From NCBI GenBank assembly GCA_029265405.1, contig JAJUJI010000013.1:34312-98311 (forward strand): a stretch of DNA of 64,000 bases. Direction: 5' to 3'. How positions within the stretch are numbered: the stretch's first letter is position 1; each line of letters opens with the position of its first letter. The position numbers and the translations under genes are program-made. Below the pieces are notes generated by a model that was given only the letters and a program-made list of their open reading frames with translations, searched no databases and had not been told where the DNA came from. This document shows, in pieces, positions 41,007-50,042 of the stretch. This DNA is from Clostridiales bacterium. Its GTDB lineage: Bacteria; Bacillota; Clostridia; Oscillospirales; Oscillospiraceae.

Positions 41007-43516
41007 TATAAGCATAGCGCTACCGGAGAGGGGAGCATGTTGCCGTCAATGTCGGCAAGCCGGAAGATCACAGCCTTTCGTCCTTCGGGTACAGCTTCGT
41101 TGAATACGACCTCTACGGAGCTTGCGTCCTCCGCCCATTCAAGCCTCCAGGAGGATATCCCCTCAAAGCCTATGCCAAACTCCCTTGGGTTGACCGGGGC
41201 TCCAAAGCGGAAAAGGATGCGGTCGGGCGCGCGCTCGGCCAGCTCAACCTCAACGGAAAAGGCGCTTTGCGACGGAATATGCTCCGGACGGCTGCCGTCG
41301 TCTGCTGCGCTGGCCGGATATATGGGCCATTCCGGCATGGGGCCGCGCTTGAGGCAGGAGGAAGGCCACGTCGGCTTCTCTCCCTGCTTTGATTGGGCGC
41401 GGCCCTCCAGGGCTCCTCCGGCAAAGGGGTTCGGCTGCATAACACCCGTCAGCTCCAGATGCAGCTCCAGCGTAAAGCCGGGCAAAGGCTCGAGCCTGAC
41501 GTTTTTAAGGCTGAAAACAAAAGGGCCCTCGCAAATAGCCTGCTTTTTAAGGGAAACACCGTAACGCTCAAGGTAAACGGGAGCGGCGCCGTCTATGGTT
41601 CCCGTTTCCAGCTTTTCCGTTTTGCCGTCTGCCGTTGTTATGAAGGCTTCGATGCCTTCCTTTTCCGCGAGCCTTCCGGAAAAGCCGACGCTCATCCCGT
41701 CGGGGCTGGTGCTGTATAGGTTCAAACCGTGGCGCAATGCGTCGGAAAGGGTCTGGCCCTGAAAATAAACCGTCATGTTTTCCTTGTCGGAGCCTGCGGT
41801 TTCAAGCCTGTAGCGTCCGGGCTTCGTCATCTCGGAGGACAGCTTAAAAACGGCCTTTCCGTCTGCGGCTTTTTCCGATAACGCCGTACAGTCAGGCAGA
41901 GTAAGCCGCGCCTCCGGCGCGTCGGTATAAGCGGCGATTTCAAAGGGGAAGCCCTCGGTTACGAGCTCGGCATCAGTCCAGATGAAGTATTTGCCCGGAC
42001 GTGACCAGCGCCGATAGGCGCTGTCAAGCTCGTAGGGCACGGCGCTCATGGCGAATATTGAGGGAAACGTCTTCTCAGGATATATTACACCGCTGCCGTC
42101 CAGAGCCCTGAAATCGTCGGAATTCATCAGCTCAATATGGCGCTTTGCCGTAAGCTCGGCGGAACGCCCAAAGGTTTTGTCCATGACGGCTATTATGAAA
42201 GGGAGGTCCCTGTCCTGGTTGGCGTGGGCTCCGTCGCGTACAATCAGCGCTATATTGCCGCCTGCGCCGAGAAATTCATACACCTCGCGTACGGCGTCGA
42301 CTGTGACAGCGGTAGAAACTGAATTGACCCACTCGAAATTTTCACCCGAAAAGGCAAGGAGCGGGCGCGGAGCGACAAGCGCGGCTATCTCATGCATGTC
42401 GAAGGGAAAACGCTCGTTTTTGTCCGGAAGGAAAGCCGACGCCTTGGAGCAGAGCCAATGGCCGGAGCCGCTTATGGTGTTTATCGGCTTTTCGTTGCGG
42501 GAAAAAACGCGGTTCATCTGGCAGTGCTCATTGAAAACGTTGTAGCCGTAAAGCCTGCCCTCGTTGAAAACCCTGAAGCCCGTCAGACCGGCCGCGCCCG
42601 AGTCGCAGGGGATAGCGACGGATACTCTGTCGTCAAAGGCGGCAGCCAGCAGGGCGGCTTTCCCGTTGCGCGACACGCCGGTGACGGCGGTCCGCCCGGC
42701 GTCAATACCAAAGGAAGGGTCGTTTGCAAGCGCGTCGATTATCCTGCTGACACCCCAAGCCCAGCCCATCAGCGCTCCGGAGTCGTACTCATAGAGGCCG
42801 GGGGAATACGGATACAGCTCGGTGTAAGCTCCGCCGCGCGAGGGAGAATCGGAGTATACCGTGCCGGTATTCATGCAAATGCAGGCGTAGCCGCATTTCT
42901 TCAGAGTTCGCACCTGCTCGGCGGGAAGGCCGCCTATGACGATAAGGACCGGATAAGGAGGCGAGTACTCGGTGTCAATGCCTTCAACCGGCGTCTCCAG
43001 CGCGTCAAGCTTGAATTCCGCCGTTTTTCCGACGTCGGCTACTGCGACTAGGATGTCACTGCGGATATGCGCCGGGACGGTTAGAAGCAAATCCCGGTGG
43101 TTTTCCCAGCAGCCCCAAGCTTCGTCGCGATAGTCCAAAACCGGGTGCAGGGAAAAGTCCGAAAAATCCCATATGTACGAGCCTTCCGGCAGCTTTACTC
43201 CGAAGGAGCCGGCCTCCATGACTTTCCGCCTGTCGATCAGGACCGTTTCGGGCACTTCGGTATCGCGTGAAATAAGGCGTGAGGCCTGTCCTAGCGTCGG
43301 CTGCTTATAGCCGTAAAAATAGTACATGGCCAGGTCTTTGATTTCCTCGCGCCGCGCCTCCCAGTCCGTTTTCGTGGCGACGCGGCCGTTTGTTCCCAAC
43401 CGCGGGTCGAAAAAGGAAAATGGGTCGGGGAGTGAGGGAATAACGGGCAGCTCGGCGATATCCTCGGGAAAGCCGGGACGCGGGGCCTTGCCGCCGGCGG
43501 AGGCGCTTGTTTTCAT
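41006..43516 (-). CDS. CE15-like (glucuronoyl esterase-like) hydrolase with a large extra C-terminal region
   Basis: An 836-residue protein. Residues about 30-470 form an alpha/beta hydrolase with the nucleophile in GVSRNGKAALLA (Ser282), the CE15-type GxSRxGKxA signature, the conserved HEIAALVAPRPLL (about 375) and a candidate catalytic His431. Asp305 in IPCDSG is a possible acid. CE15 enzymes cleave esters between glucuronoyl groups and lignin or alcohols. Residues about 470-836 add several beta-rich domains with no family that I recognise, and the whole is longer than usual CE15 proteins of about 400-450. There is no signal peptide, so the enzyme appears cytoplasmic. The ATG at 43516 has GGAGG upstream with a long spacer. 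It stands alone between terminators. Confidence 0.7.
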   Translation of the reverse strand: MKTSASAGGKAPRPGFPEDIAELPVIPSLPDPFSFFDPRLGTNGRVATKTDWEARREEIKDLAMYYFYGYKQPTLGQASRLISRDTEVPETVLIDRRKVMEAGSFGVKLPEGSYIWDFSDFSLHPVLDYRDEAWGCWENHRDLLLTVPAHIRSDILVAVADVGKTAEFKLDALETPVEGIDTEYSPPYPVLIVIGGLPAEQVRTLKKCGYACICMNTGTVYSDSPSRGGAYTELYPYSPGLYEYDSGALMGWAWGVSRIIDALANDPSFGIDAGRTAVTGVSRNGKAALLAAAFDDRVSVAIPCDSGAAGLTGFRVFNEGRLYGYNVFNEHCQMNRVFSRNEKPINTISGSGHWLCSKASAFLPDKNERFPFDMHEIAALVAPRPLLAFSGENFEWVNSVSTAVTVDAVREVYEFLGAGGNIALIVRDGAHANQDRDLPFIIAVMDKTFGRSAELTAKRHIELMNSDDFRALDGSGVIYPEKTFPSIFAMSAVPYELDSAYRRWSRPGKYFIWTDAELVTEGFPFEIAAYTDAPEARLTLPDCTALSEKAADGKAVFKLSSEMTKPGRYRLETAGSDKENMTVYFQGQTLSDALRHGLNLYSTSPDGMSVGFSGRLAEKEGIEAFITTADGKTEKLETGTIDGAAPVYLERYGVSLKKQAICEGPFVFSLKNVRLEPLPGFTLELHLELTGVMQPNPFAGGALEGRAQSKQGEKPTWPSSCLKRGPMPEWPIYPASAADDGSRPEHIPSQSAFSVEVELAERAPDRILFRFGAPVNPREFGIGFEGISSWRLEWAEDASSVEVVFNEAVPEGRKAVIFRLADIDGNMLPSPVALCL

Positions 43517-43602
43517 ATTATTTCATACCTCCATCATGATAAAATAATTATATTATATAAAATATAATTGTTTTTCCGGCTCCTGTAAATATTTACAAAG
43601 CA

Positions 43603-43641
43603 AAAAAACAGCGCCGAAAGCTAAACTTTTCGGCGCCGTTT
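43603..43641 (-). terminator. Terminator of the glutaconyl-CoA operon
   Basis: On the minus strand ACGGCGCCGAAAAG pairs with CTTTCGGCGCTGT (small mismatches), followed by seven Ts. It follows the CoA-transferase B stop closely. Confidence 0.87.
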
Positions 43642-43655
43642 GACTTGGGGGAAAA

Positions 43656-44309
43656 TTAATCCACCTGCATGACTTTCAGATTCTTGGGGATTATCAGCTT
43701 CGCTCCCGTAGCGGACTGCACGGACTCGACTGTGCAGCCGGCTGCGATTTCCCGAAGCACTATGCCTTCGCCTGTGATATCCATGACTCCCATTTCAGTT
43801 ATAATCTGTTTTACCACGCCCACGGCGGTAAGGGGATAGGTGCATTCTTCAAGGATCTTCGGCTCGCCCTTTACGGTATGCTCCATGGCTACTATCACCT
43901 TTTTTGCGCCGACCACAAGATCCATGGCGCCGCCCATGCCAGGCACCTTCTTGCCGGGTACCATCCAGCTCGCTATGTTGCCCTTGGCGTCCACCTGCAG
44001 CGCGCCGAGCACGGTTACGTCCACATGGCCGCCTCTGATGATCGCGAAGGAGGTGGCGCTGTCAAAATAGCAGGAGCCGGGAAGCGATTCTATAGGGAAG
44101 CCGCCGGCGTTGGTGACCTCGTAGTCCTCGTCGCCGGGGGCCTTTACCGGGCCGAGACCCAGCATGCCGTTCTCACCCTGCAGCGTTATGTTGACGCCTT
44201 CGGGCAAAAAGTTGGAAACCAGCGTAGGCAGCCCTATGCCAAGGTTTACAACATCTCCGTCCTTCAGTTCCATAGCCACACGCTTGGCGATTAAGCTTTT
44301 AACGTCCAT
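43656..44309 (-). CDS. Acyl-CoA:acid CoA-transferase, subunit B (AtoA/CtfB/ScoB type)
   Basis: A 217-residue beta subunit of a class I CoA-transferase. The catalytic glutamate is Glu46 in QGENGMLG, the SxNG/ENG signature. The other landmarks are GIGLPTL and GHVDVTVLGALQVD. With subunit A it moves CoA between a donor thioester and a free acid through a glutamyl-CoA intermediate. It overlaps the A-subunit stop by one base. Related enzymes act on acetoacetate, acetate, butyrate or 3-oxoacids; here it may also activate glutarate, since the operon encodes its breakdown. That substrate is an inference. Confidence 0.93.
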   Translation of the reverse strand: MDVKSLIAKRVAMELKDGDVVNLGIGLPTLVSNFLPEGVNITLQGENGMLGLGPVKAPGDEDYEVTNAGGFPIESLPGSCYFDSATSFAIIRGGHVDVTVLGALQVDAKGNIASWMVPGKKVPGMGGAMDLVVGAKKVIVAMEHTVKGEPKILEECTYPLTAVGVVKQIITEMGVMDITGEGIVLREIAAGCTVESVQSATGAKLIIPKNLKVMQVD

Positions 44310-44971
44310 TACAACACATCCTCCGACTGCACCAGCGCGTCAACGAAAATTCCGGGCAAGGTCACAAGCTCAGGGTCGAGCTCGCCGACCTCGACTATTT
44401 TTCTGGCCTCGGCTATCACGTAATCGGCAGCCCTGGCCATGATTGCGTTGAAATTTTTAGAGGTTCCGCGCATGTAGCAGTTGCCTGCCTTATCGGCAAT
44501 CGTAGCCTTTATAAAGGCCACGTTTCCGCGCAGCCCGGTTTCAAGCAGGTACTCGCGCCCTTCAAATACGCGCTTTTCCTTGCCCTTTTCGACGACCGTG
44601 CCGACGCCTACCGGGGTATAAAAGCCTGCTATGCCCGCCCCGCCGCAGCGTATTTTTTCAGCGAGAGTGCCCTGGGGATAGAGAATCACGCTTTCGGGGT
44701 CGTCGATGAGCATCTGGCCAGTAACGGGATTGCCGCCGATGTAGGTGGCGAGCACCTTGACGACGCGCCCCTGCTGCATGACCTTGATCATGTTTGTTTC
44801 CGTAGTTCCCGTATCGTTGGACACGACAGTTAAATTTTTTGCGGAGCTTGTTTCGAGCAGGGCCTTTATAATCGTTTCGGGGCTGCCGCCTTTGAGAAAG
44901 CCACCCACCAGAAGGACATCGCCGTCCCTCACCTTCTTGACGGCCTCCTCGGCTGTCGTTAGTTTATTCAC
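44309..44971 (-). CDS. Acyl-CoA:acid CoA-transferase, subunit A (AtoD/CtfA/ScoA type)
   Basis: A 220-residue alpha subunit. It has the glycine-rich VGGFLKGGSPETII near the N-terminus and KVLATYIGGNPVTG, which match the AtoD/CtfA fold. It supplies the CoA-binding half of the heteromeric transferase with the next gene. It lies 20 bases after the 3-hydroxybutyryl-CoA dehydrogenase stop. In the pathway the pair could release acetoacetate from acetoacetyl-CoA while charging an incoming acid, which would link the last and first steps. Confidence 0.93.
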   Translation of the reverse strand: MNKLTTAEEAVKKVRDGDVLLVGGFLKGGSPETIIKALLETSSAKNLTVVSNDTGTTETNMIKVMQQGRVVKVLATYIGGNPVTGQMLIDDPESVILYPQGTLAEKIRCGGAGIAGFYTPVGVGTVVEKGKEKRVFEGREYLLETGLRGNVAFIKATIADKAGNCYMRGTSKNFNAIMARAADYVIAEARKIVEVGELDPELVTLPGIFVDALVQSEDVL

Positions 44972-44991
44972 AGTGATTCTCCCCCTGAAGT

Positions 44992-45840
44992 TTAATACTT
45001 GTAGAAGCCCTTGCCTGTCTTTTTGCCCAACAGGCCGCCTCTGACCATCTGCCTGAGAAGCTGGGCCGGTCTGTATTTCGGGTCTCCGGTTTCTTTATAG
45101 AGGATTTCCATGATGTCCAGCACTATGTCGTTGCCGATTAGGTCGCTGAGCGCCAGCGGACCCATAGGATGGTTGGCGCCGAGCTTCATGGCCTTGTCTA
45201 TATCTTCGGCGGAAGCCACGCCCTCCTGAAGCACGCAGATGGCCTCGTTTATCATAGGAACAAGTATTTTGTTTACGACAAAGCCCGGGGAGTCCTTGAC
45301 CTCGACAGGATCCTTGCCGATGGCGACGGACAAATCGTAAATGGCTTTGAAGGTTTCATCGGAGGTGAAAAGGCCCTTGATGACCTCAACAAGCTTCATG
45401 ACGGGAACGGGATTGAAGAAGTGCATGCCGATGAACTTGTCTGTACGGGCCACACAGGTGGAAAGCTCGGTAATGGAGAGGGAAGAAGTGTTGGAGGCCA
45501 GTATGGTTTCGGGCTTGCAGATTCCGTCGAGAGTTTTGAAAAGCTCCCTCTTGACCTCCATATCCTCTACTATGGCCTCTATGATTAGGTCGCAGTCGGC
45601 CAGGTCGTTTACACTGTAAGTGAAGGTGAGGCGCTCCAGAGCGGCCTGCTTTGCGGCGGCTTCAAGCTTGCCCTTTTCGACAAGACGGGTCAGGGTCTTG
45701 TCAAACTTGGCGGTGGAAGCGGCGATGTTGTCATAGGTCTTTTCGCGTATGCGGACTATTACGTCGTAACCCTTCAGCACAAAAACCTGGGCTATGTCGG
45801 CTCCCATGGTTCCGGCTCCAATAACACCTATTTTTTTCAT
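44992..45840 (-). CDS. hbd: 3-hydroxybutyryl-CoA dehydrogenase
   Basis: A 282-residue NAD(P)-dependent 3-hydroxyacyl-CoA dehydrogenase. It begins with the Rossmann motif [14 protein letters not shown], has [11 protein letters not shown] and the catalytic His of [16 protein letters not shown] (about residue 138), and ends [14 protein letters not shown]. This is the Clostridium Hbd layout and length. It converts (S)-3-hydroxybutyryl-CoA to acetoacetyl-CoA or the reverse. In the operon it follows the crotonase, in the order expected for turning crotonyl-CoA into acetoacetyl-CoA. The ATG is preceded by AAAGGACTG. Confidence 0.96.
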   Translation of the reverse strand: MKKIGVIGAGTMGADIAQVFVLKGYDVIVRIREKTYDNIAASTAKFDKTLTRLVEKGKLEAAAKQAALERLTFTYSVNDLADCDLIIEAIVEDMEVKRELFKTLDGICKPETILASNTSSLSITELSTCVARTDKFIGMHFFNPVPVMKLVEVIKGLFTSDETFKAIYDLSVAIGKDPVEVKDSPGFVVNKILVPMINEAICVLQEGVASAEDIDKAMKLGANHPMGPLALSDLIGNDIVLDIMEILYKETGDPKYRPAQLLRQMVRGGLLGKKTGKGFYKY

Positions 45841-45929
45841 CTGTTCAGTCCTTTCTGTTTGAAATCTCTGCGGGAAGGCAGCGCTGCGAATAATATAACT
45901 AGGTTGAAACGCTTCAGCCTAATATGCGT

Positions 45930-46703
45930 TTACTTGTTCTTGAAGCCGCCTAGCTTGCTCTTTGCGACAAAAGCGTTCATCGCGTCCTTCTGATCCTCGG
46001 TGGAAAAGCAGACGGAGAAGGCCTGCGCCTCATAGGAAAGGCCGGTGGCAAGGTCGCACTGAAGGCCCCTGTTGATGGCATCCTTGCTTTGGCGTACCGC
46101 AACTTGGGCATTCCTGGCTATTTTTCCCGCCAATTCAAAGGCCGTGCCCATGAGCTCCTCGTCGGGAACCACTCTGCTGACCAGCCCTATTTTCAGAGCC
46201 TCATCGGCGCCGATGCTTTCGGCCGTCAGGATAAGCTCCTTTGCCTTGGATGCGCCGACAAGCCGGGGCAGCCTCTGTGTGCCGCCAAAGCCGGGAGTGA
46301 TTCCGAGCCCCACTTCCGGCTGGCCGAACTTGGCCCTCGCTCCGGCTATTCTGATATCGCAGGCCATGGCGAGCTCGCAGCCGCCGCCCAAAGCATAGCC
46401 GTTTACTGCGGCTATGCTGGGCTTGGGAAGGCTTTCGAGCCTGCTGAATATGGCGTTGGCGTACTCGGCAAAGCGCTTTGCCTCAACGGGGCTGAAGTCT
46501 TTCATCAGCGAAATGTCGGCTCCGGCGACAAAGGCCTTTCCTGCTCCGGTAAGAATCAAAACGTAAATCTCATCATCCGCTGCGGCTGCTTCCACCGCTT
46601 CCGATAGCTTGGCCAGCACGTCGTAATTAATGGCGTTCAAGGCCTCCGGCCTGTTTATGGTTATGACCGCGACGCGCTCCTTCTTTTCATACAATACGCT
46701 CAT
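45930..46703 (-). CDS. crt: Enoyl-CoA hydratase (crotonase)
   Basis: A 257-residue crotonase. The catalytic pair Glu110 (GGGCELAMACD) and Glu130 (FGQPEVGLG) are both present, as are the oxyanion loop FVAGADI and the GITPGFGGTQRL block. It is short-chain-specific by length and overall pattern. It adds water to crotonyl-CoA. It lies 88 bases downstream of the acyl-CoA dehydrogenase; the wider gap holds no gene. Symbol crt is given by position in a butyryl-type operon. Confidence 0.94.
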   Translation of the reverse strand: MSVLYEKKERVAVITINRPEALNAINYDVLAKLSEAVEAAAADDEIYVLILTGAGKAFVAGADISLMKDFSPVEAKRFAEYANAIFSRLESLPKPSIAAVNGYALGGGCELAMACDIRIAGARAKFGQPEVGLGITPGFGGTQRLPRLVGASKAKELILTAESIGADEALKIGLVSRVVPDEELMGTAFELAGKIARNAQVAVRQSKDAINRGLQCDLATGLSYEAQAFSVCFSTEDQKDAMNAFVAKSKLGGFKNK

Positions 46704-46791
46704 TCAAACACCAAACCTTTCGCGGAAATTGTCATTACGGCGGCCTGCAGGGGCGCGCCGCGGAGCCTTTAAAACCGACGCCTTTCGGAGC

Positions 46792-47949
46792 TTACCTGTC
46801 GGGCTGGTAGCCGAGCTCTATGCCGGCGACTATGCCCATGTGGATGTTTGAGGTTCCTTCAAGCGTTTCAAACTGCTTGGCGTCGCGCAGCCATCTGCCG
46901 CAGGGGTACTCGTCGGAGTAGCCGTAGGAGCCGTAAATCTTCATTGCGAGGTTTGCGGCATGTACGGCCGCGTTGCAGGCAAAGAGCTTGGCCATGGAGG
47001 TTGCCTGCTGGCTGGGCATCTTGTTCTCCTTCAGCCAGGCGGCCTTGTAGACCAGCCACTTTGCGGCTTCGTCCTCAAGCTTCATCTCGGCTATCTGATA
47101 CTGGATCATCTGGAACTTGCCTATAGCCTGGCCAAACTGCGTGCGCTCATTGGCGTACTGAACGGCGCCCTCAAGAGCGGCTGCGGAAAGAGCGGCGGCG
47201 CCGGTTGCGCAACCCATGCGGGTGTTGTTCAGCATCCACATGCACTGCTGGAAGCCCTTGTTCTGAACGCCGAGGAGGTTTTCCTTGGGTATTTTAACGT
47301 CCTCGAAAACCAGCTCCGAGGTAGGCGCGGGCCACATGCCGACCTTCTTGTGTATGGGATTCCTTGTAATGCCCTCGGTGTTGTTGTAGTCGATTATGAA
47401 GCAGGATATGCCCTTGGCTCCGGCGTTGGGATCGGTCTTGGCGTAGACGAGGCCCACGTCGCAGGTATGGCCGCCGGAGATCCACATCTTTGTTCCGTTG
47501 AGGAGCCAGTAGTCGCCGCAGTCCTTGGCAACCATCTTCATGCTGGCCACGTCCGAGCCCGAGTTGGCTTCGGTTATGGCAAAGCTGCCGGCCAGCTCGC
47601 CGCTGCAGAGGCCGGGAATATACTTGCGCTTCTGCTCCTCGGTGCCGAATTCGAGTATGCTCAGAGCGGGTCCCCAAATGTTGCCGCTTATGCTGAGGCG
47701 CCAGGAGGTGTGCACCTTGGCTATCTCGTACAGGGCAGCGACGCCCTCCATCCAGCCCAGGCCGTTGCCGCCGTACTCCTCGGGAATGCTGAAGCCCAGC
47801 AGGCCCAGCTCGCCCATCTTGGTCAGTATCTCGCGGCGATAGTAGTGGTTTTCCTCGTCCTCCTCAATGTGCGGGGCTATCTCCTTTTTGGCAAAATCCC
47901 TCGCCAGCTCCGCAATCATGCTTTGCTCTTCGGTAAACGCGAAATCCAT
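46792..47949 (-). CDS. Acyl-CoA dehydrogenase resembling non-decarboxylating glutaryl-CoA dehydrogenase
   Basis: A 385-residue FAD enzyme of the acyl-CoA dehydrogenase family. It has FAITEANSGSD, WISGGHTCDVG, YANERTQFGQAI and the catalytic Glu364 in LEGTS. Arg84 (in TSWRLSISGN) lies 18 residues before the Gly of FGTEEQ. From memory, glutaryl-CoA dehydrogenases have at that offset the Arg that binds the gamma-carboxylate, while butyryl-CoA dehydrogenases have Ser or Gly. The C-terminal GYSDEYP...LGYQPDR also resembles the Desulfococcus-type enzyme. It would oxidise glutaryl-CoA to glutaconyl-CoA without decarboxylating, passing electrons to an ETF encoded elsewhere. Adjacent GcdA-type and biotin genes support this. 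A butyryl-type role is the main alternative. Confidence 0.78.
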   Translation of the reverse strand: MDFAFTEEQSMIAELARDFAKKEIAPHIEEDEENHYYRREILTKMGELGLLGFSIPEEYGGNGLGWMEGVAALYEIAKVHTSWRLSISGNIWGPALSILEFGTEEQKRKYIPGLCSGELAGSFAITEANSGSDVASMKMVAKDCGDYWLLNGTKMWISGGHTCDVGLVYAKTDPNAGAKGISCFIIDYNNTEGITRNPIHKKVGMWPAPTSELVFEDVKIPKENLLGVQNKGFQQCMWMLNNTRMGCATGAAALSAAALEGAVQYANERTQFGQAIGKFQMIQYQIAEMKLEDEAAKWLVYKAAWLKENKMPSQQATSMAKLFACNAAVHAANLAMKIYGSYGYSDEYPCGRWLRDAKQFETLEGTSNIHMGIVAGIELGYQPDR

Positions 47950-48061
47950 AATGAAAAATCCCCCTTAAAAATAACAATTATGATTTGATGCTGAAGCCGG
48001 CGGCTTCGTCAAGCCTTTTCGGAAACCGCGCCGCCGGCGCGCAGCGAGCCTTTTGAAATAA

Positions 48062-48451
48062 TCAGCCCAGGGTAACGACAACGTTTCCGGTCTCGAGAAC
48101 TGTGCCCTTGGAAACGTGGATCTTTTTCACGGTGCCGTCAACGGGAGCGACTATCTCGTTTTCCATCTTCATGGCCTCGAATACGACCAGCACCTGGCCG
48201 GCCTTTACAGCCTGCCCCTCGGTTACGTTGACGGACAGAACGGTTCCTGACAGGGGGGCGGTGACATCCCCGGCGCCGGACGCAGCCTTGGGAGCGGGAG
48301 CGGCCTTGGGAGCGGGAGCGGGGGCCGGCGCAGCCTTGGGAGCCGGAGCGGGAGCAGCCGCCTGGACGGACTTTATTTCGGGAGCGCCGTTGACTTCCTC
48401 GACGCCTACTTCATAGGTTTTGCCGTTTACGGTTATCTTATAGTTTTTCAT
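48062..48451 (-). CDS. Biotin carrier protein of a carboxyltransferase/decarboxylase
   Basis: A 129-residue biotinyl protein. Residues 1-30 form an N-terminal segment ([15 protein letters not shown]) typical of GcdC/1.3S subunits. An Ala/Pro/Lys linker follows (about 31-58). The biotinyl domain (about 62-129) carries Lys95 in EAMKMEN. It shuttles the carboxyl group between the two carboxyltransferase subunits. It is 28 bases after the 5S-like gene. The long linker resembles the gamma subunit of glutaconyl-CoA decarboxylase, while its overall size fits the 1.3S subunit of transcarboxylase. Confidence 0.93.
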   Translation of the reverse strand: MKNYKITVNGKTYEVGVEEVNGAPEIKSVQAAAPAPAPKAAPAPAPAPKAAPAPKAASGAGDVTAPLSGTVLSVNVTEGQAVKAGQVLVVFEAMKMENEIVAPVDGTVKKIHVSKGTVLETGNVVVTLG

Positions 48452-48479
48452 CTATCGTCTAACTCCGTTTCTTGTGATA

Positions 48480-50030
48480 TTATTGCTGGCGCTTGATGTC
48501 GCGGGCGGTGCTGTTGCCCACGGCTATGTCGGCAAGCACCCTGTATGAGCCGCCGACGTTGCGGATAAGGGGATGCGATTTCTTTTCGGCCTCCATATGG
48601 GCCTGGAGAACGGCTGTCATGACGGCAATAAGCTCGTCTTCACTGGGGCCGTTTTCCTTTTCGAGCCTGCGTTCAAAAAAGGCCTTGGCCACCTGCGGAA
48701 ACAGGGCATAGCTGAGCACGTCCTCCTCGGAGCGGGCAAGCTCGCCTATCTCTTCCTTCATCTTGTCGAACTCGGGCTTCAGCAGATCCGCAGGACGGCA
48801 GGTGATGACCTCGTCATCGCCTATTACCTGCTTCTGCACGTCGGGATCGACCGGCGCCGGAAGCTGGCCGTATTCTCCGCGCATGAGAGCCTTAGATTCC
48901 TTGGAAACCATCTTGTAGCGCTGGCCGGCCAGCACGTTCATTACCGCCTGTGTGCCGACTATCTGGCTGGTGGGAGTTACGAGCGGAGGATAGCCGAATT
49001 CCTTGCGCACCCTCGGTATCTCGTCGAGGACGGCATAATACTTGTCCTCAGCCTTGGCCTCCTTAAGCTGCGATATGAGGTTTGAAAGCATGCCGCCCGG
49101 CACCTGATAGGTTAGGGTGTTCGTATCCACCTTGTAGACCTTGGGGTCTATTATGCCCTGAGCAAAATATTTGTCCGCAACTGTCCTGAAATGCTTGGCG
49201 GCTTCGCTGAGCTTTTCGAGGTCGAGCCCAGTATCCCTTTCATAATCCTTCAAGGTTGCCACCAGCGGTTCTGTGGCCGGCTGGGCGGTGCCGTTGCCCA
49301 TGGGAGAGAGGGCGCAGTCGACTATATCGACGCCGGCAAGCGTGGCCATAAGGTAGACCATGTCGCCGGTTCCGGTGGTGTTGTGAGTGTGCAGGTGTAT
49401 GGGCACCTTTATCCTGCGCTTGAGCTTGTCTACCAGGCTGTAGGCGGCCATGGGGAGCAGGAGGTTCGCCATATCCTTGATGCAGATGACGTCCGCTCCC
49501 ATATCCTCAAGGCGGAGCGCCAAATCGACAAAGTACTGCTCTGTGTGGATGGGGCTGATGGTATAGCTCATGGCCGGCTCGCAGATGCCGCCGTATTCCT
49601 TGACGCTTTTCATCGCCTGCTGAAGGTTTCTTACATCGTTGAGGGCGTCGAATATCCTGACGACGTCTATGCCGTTTTCAATGGACTTCTTGCAGAAGCG
49701 GTCTACTATGTCGTCGGAATAATTGCGGTAGCCTAATATATTCTGACCGCGCAGGAGCATTTGAAGCTTTGTTTTCGGCAGCGCCTTCTTGAGCGCCCTG
49801 AGCCTCTCCCACGGATCCTCGTCGAGAAAACGCATGCAAGAGTCAAAGGTGGCTCCGCCCCAGCATTCCAGTGACCAGTATCCGATGCTGTCTAGCACCT
49901 CGCAGGCGGGGAGCATGTCCTCAAGCCTCATTCTGGTGGCGGCGTGAGACTGATGCGCGTCCCTCAGAATGGTATCGGTTATCAGCAGCGGCTTGTTGTT
50001 CAATTTTGAGACCGGTACATCGCTGGACAT
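48480..50030 (-). CDS. Transcarboxylase 5S-type / oxaloacetate decarboxylase alpha-type carboxyltransferase
   Basis: A 516-residue HMGL-like TIM barrel plus conserved C-terminal carboxylase domain, with no attached biotin domain. Metal ligands match the Propionibacterium 5S subunit as I recall it: Asp24 (LRDAHQS), the carboxylated Lys185 (IKDMA), His214 and His216 (LHTHNT). The GYWSLECWGGATFDSC block is characteristic. It transfers a carboxyl group between biotin and pyruvate or oxaloacetate. In OadA a biotin domain is usually fused at the C-terminus; its absence, with a separate carrier next door, is the 5S arrangement. Start ATG with GAGGTGATAAA upstream, 12 bases after the GcdA-type gene. 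A decarboxylase-alpha role is possible if a beta subunit exists elsewhere. Confidence 0.86.
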   Translation of the reverse strand: MSSDVPVSKLNNKPLLITDTILRDAHQSHAATRMRLEDMLPACEVLDSIGYWSLECWGGATFDSCMRFLDEDPWERLRALKKALPKTKLQMLLRGQNILGYRNYSDDIVDRFCKKSIENGIDVVRIFDALNDVRNLQQAMKSVKEYGGICEPAMSYTISPIHTEQYFVDLALRLEDMGADVICIKDMANLLLPMAAYSLVDKLKRRIKVPIHLHTHNTTGTGDMVYLMATLAGVDIVDCALSPMGNGTAQPATEPLVATLKDYERDTGLDLEKLSEAAKHFRTVADKYFAQGIIDPKVYKVDTNTLTYQVPGGMLSNLISQLKEAKAEDKYYAVLDEIPRVRKEFGYPPLVTPTSQIVGTQAVMNVLAGQRYKMVSKESKALMRGEYGQLPAPVDPDVQKQVIGDDEVITCRPADLLKPEFDKMKEEIGELARSEEDVLSYALFPQVAKAFFERRLEKENGPSEDELIAVMTAVLQAHMEAEKKSHPLIRNVGGSYRVLADIAVGNSTARDIKRQQ

Positions 50031-50042
50031 TTTATCACCTCT

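Noticed and set aside
46960..47988. 342-codon plus-strand frame opposite the acyl-CoA dehydrogenase
   Set aside because: No motif or ribosome site; it mirrors a gene with clear catalytic residues.
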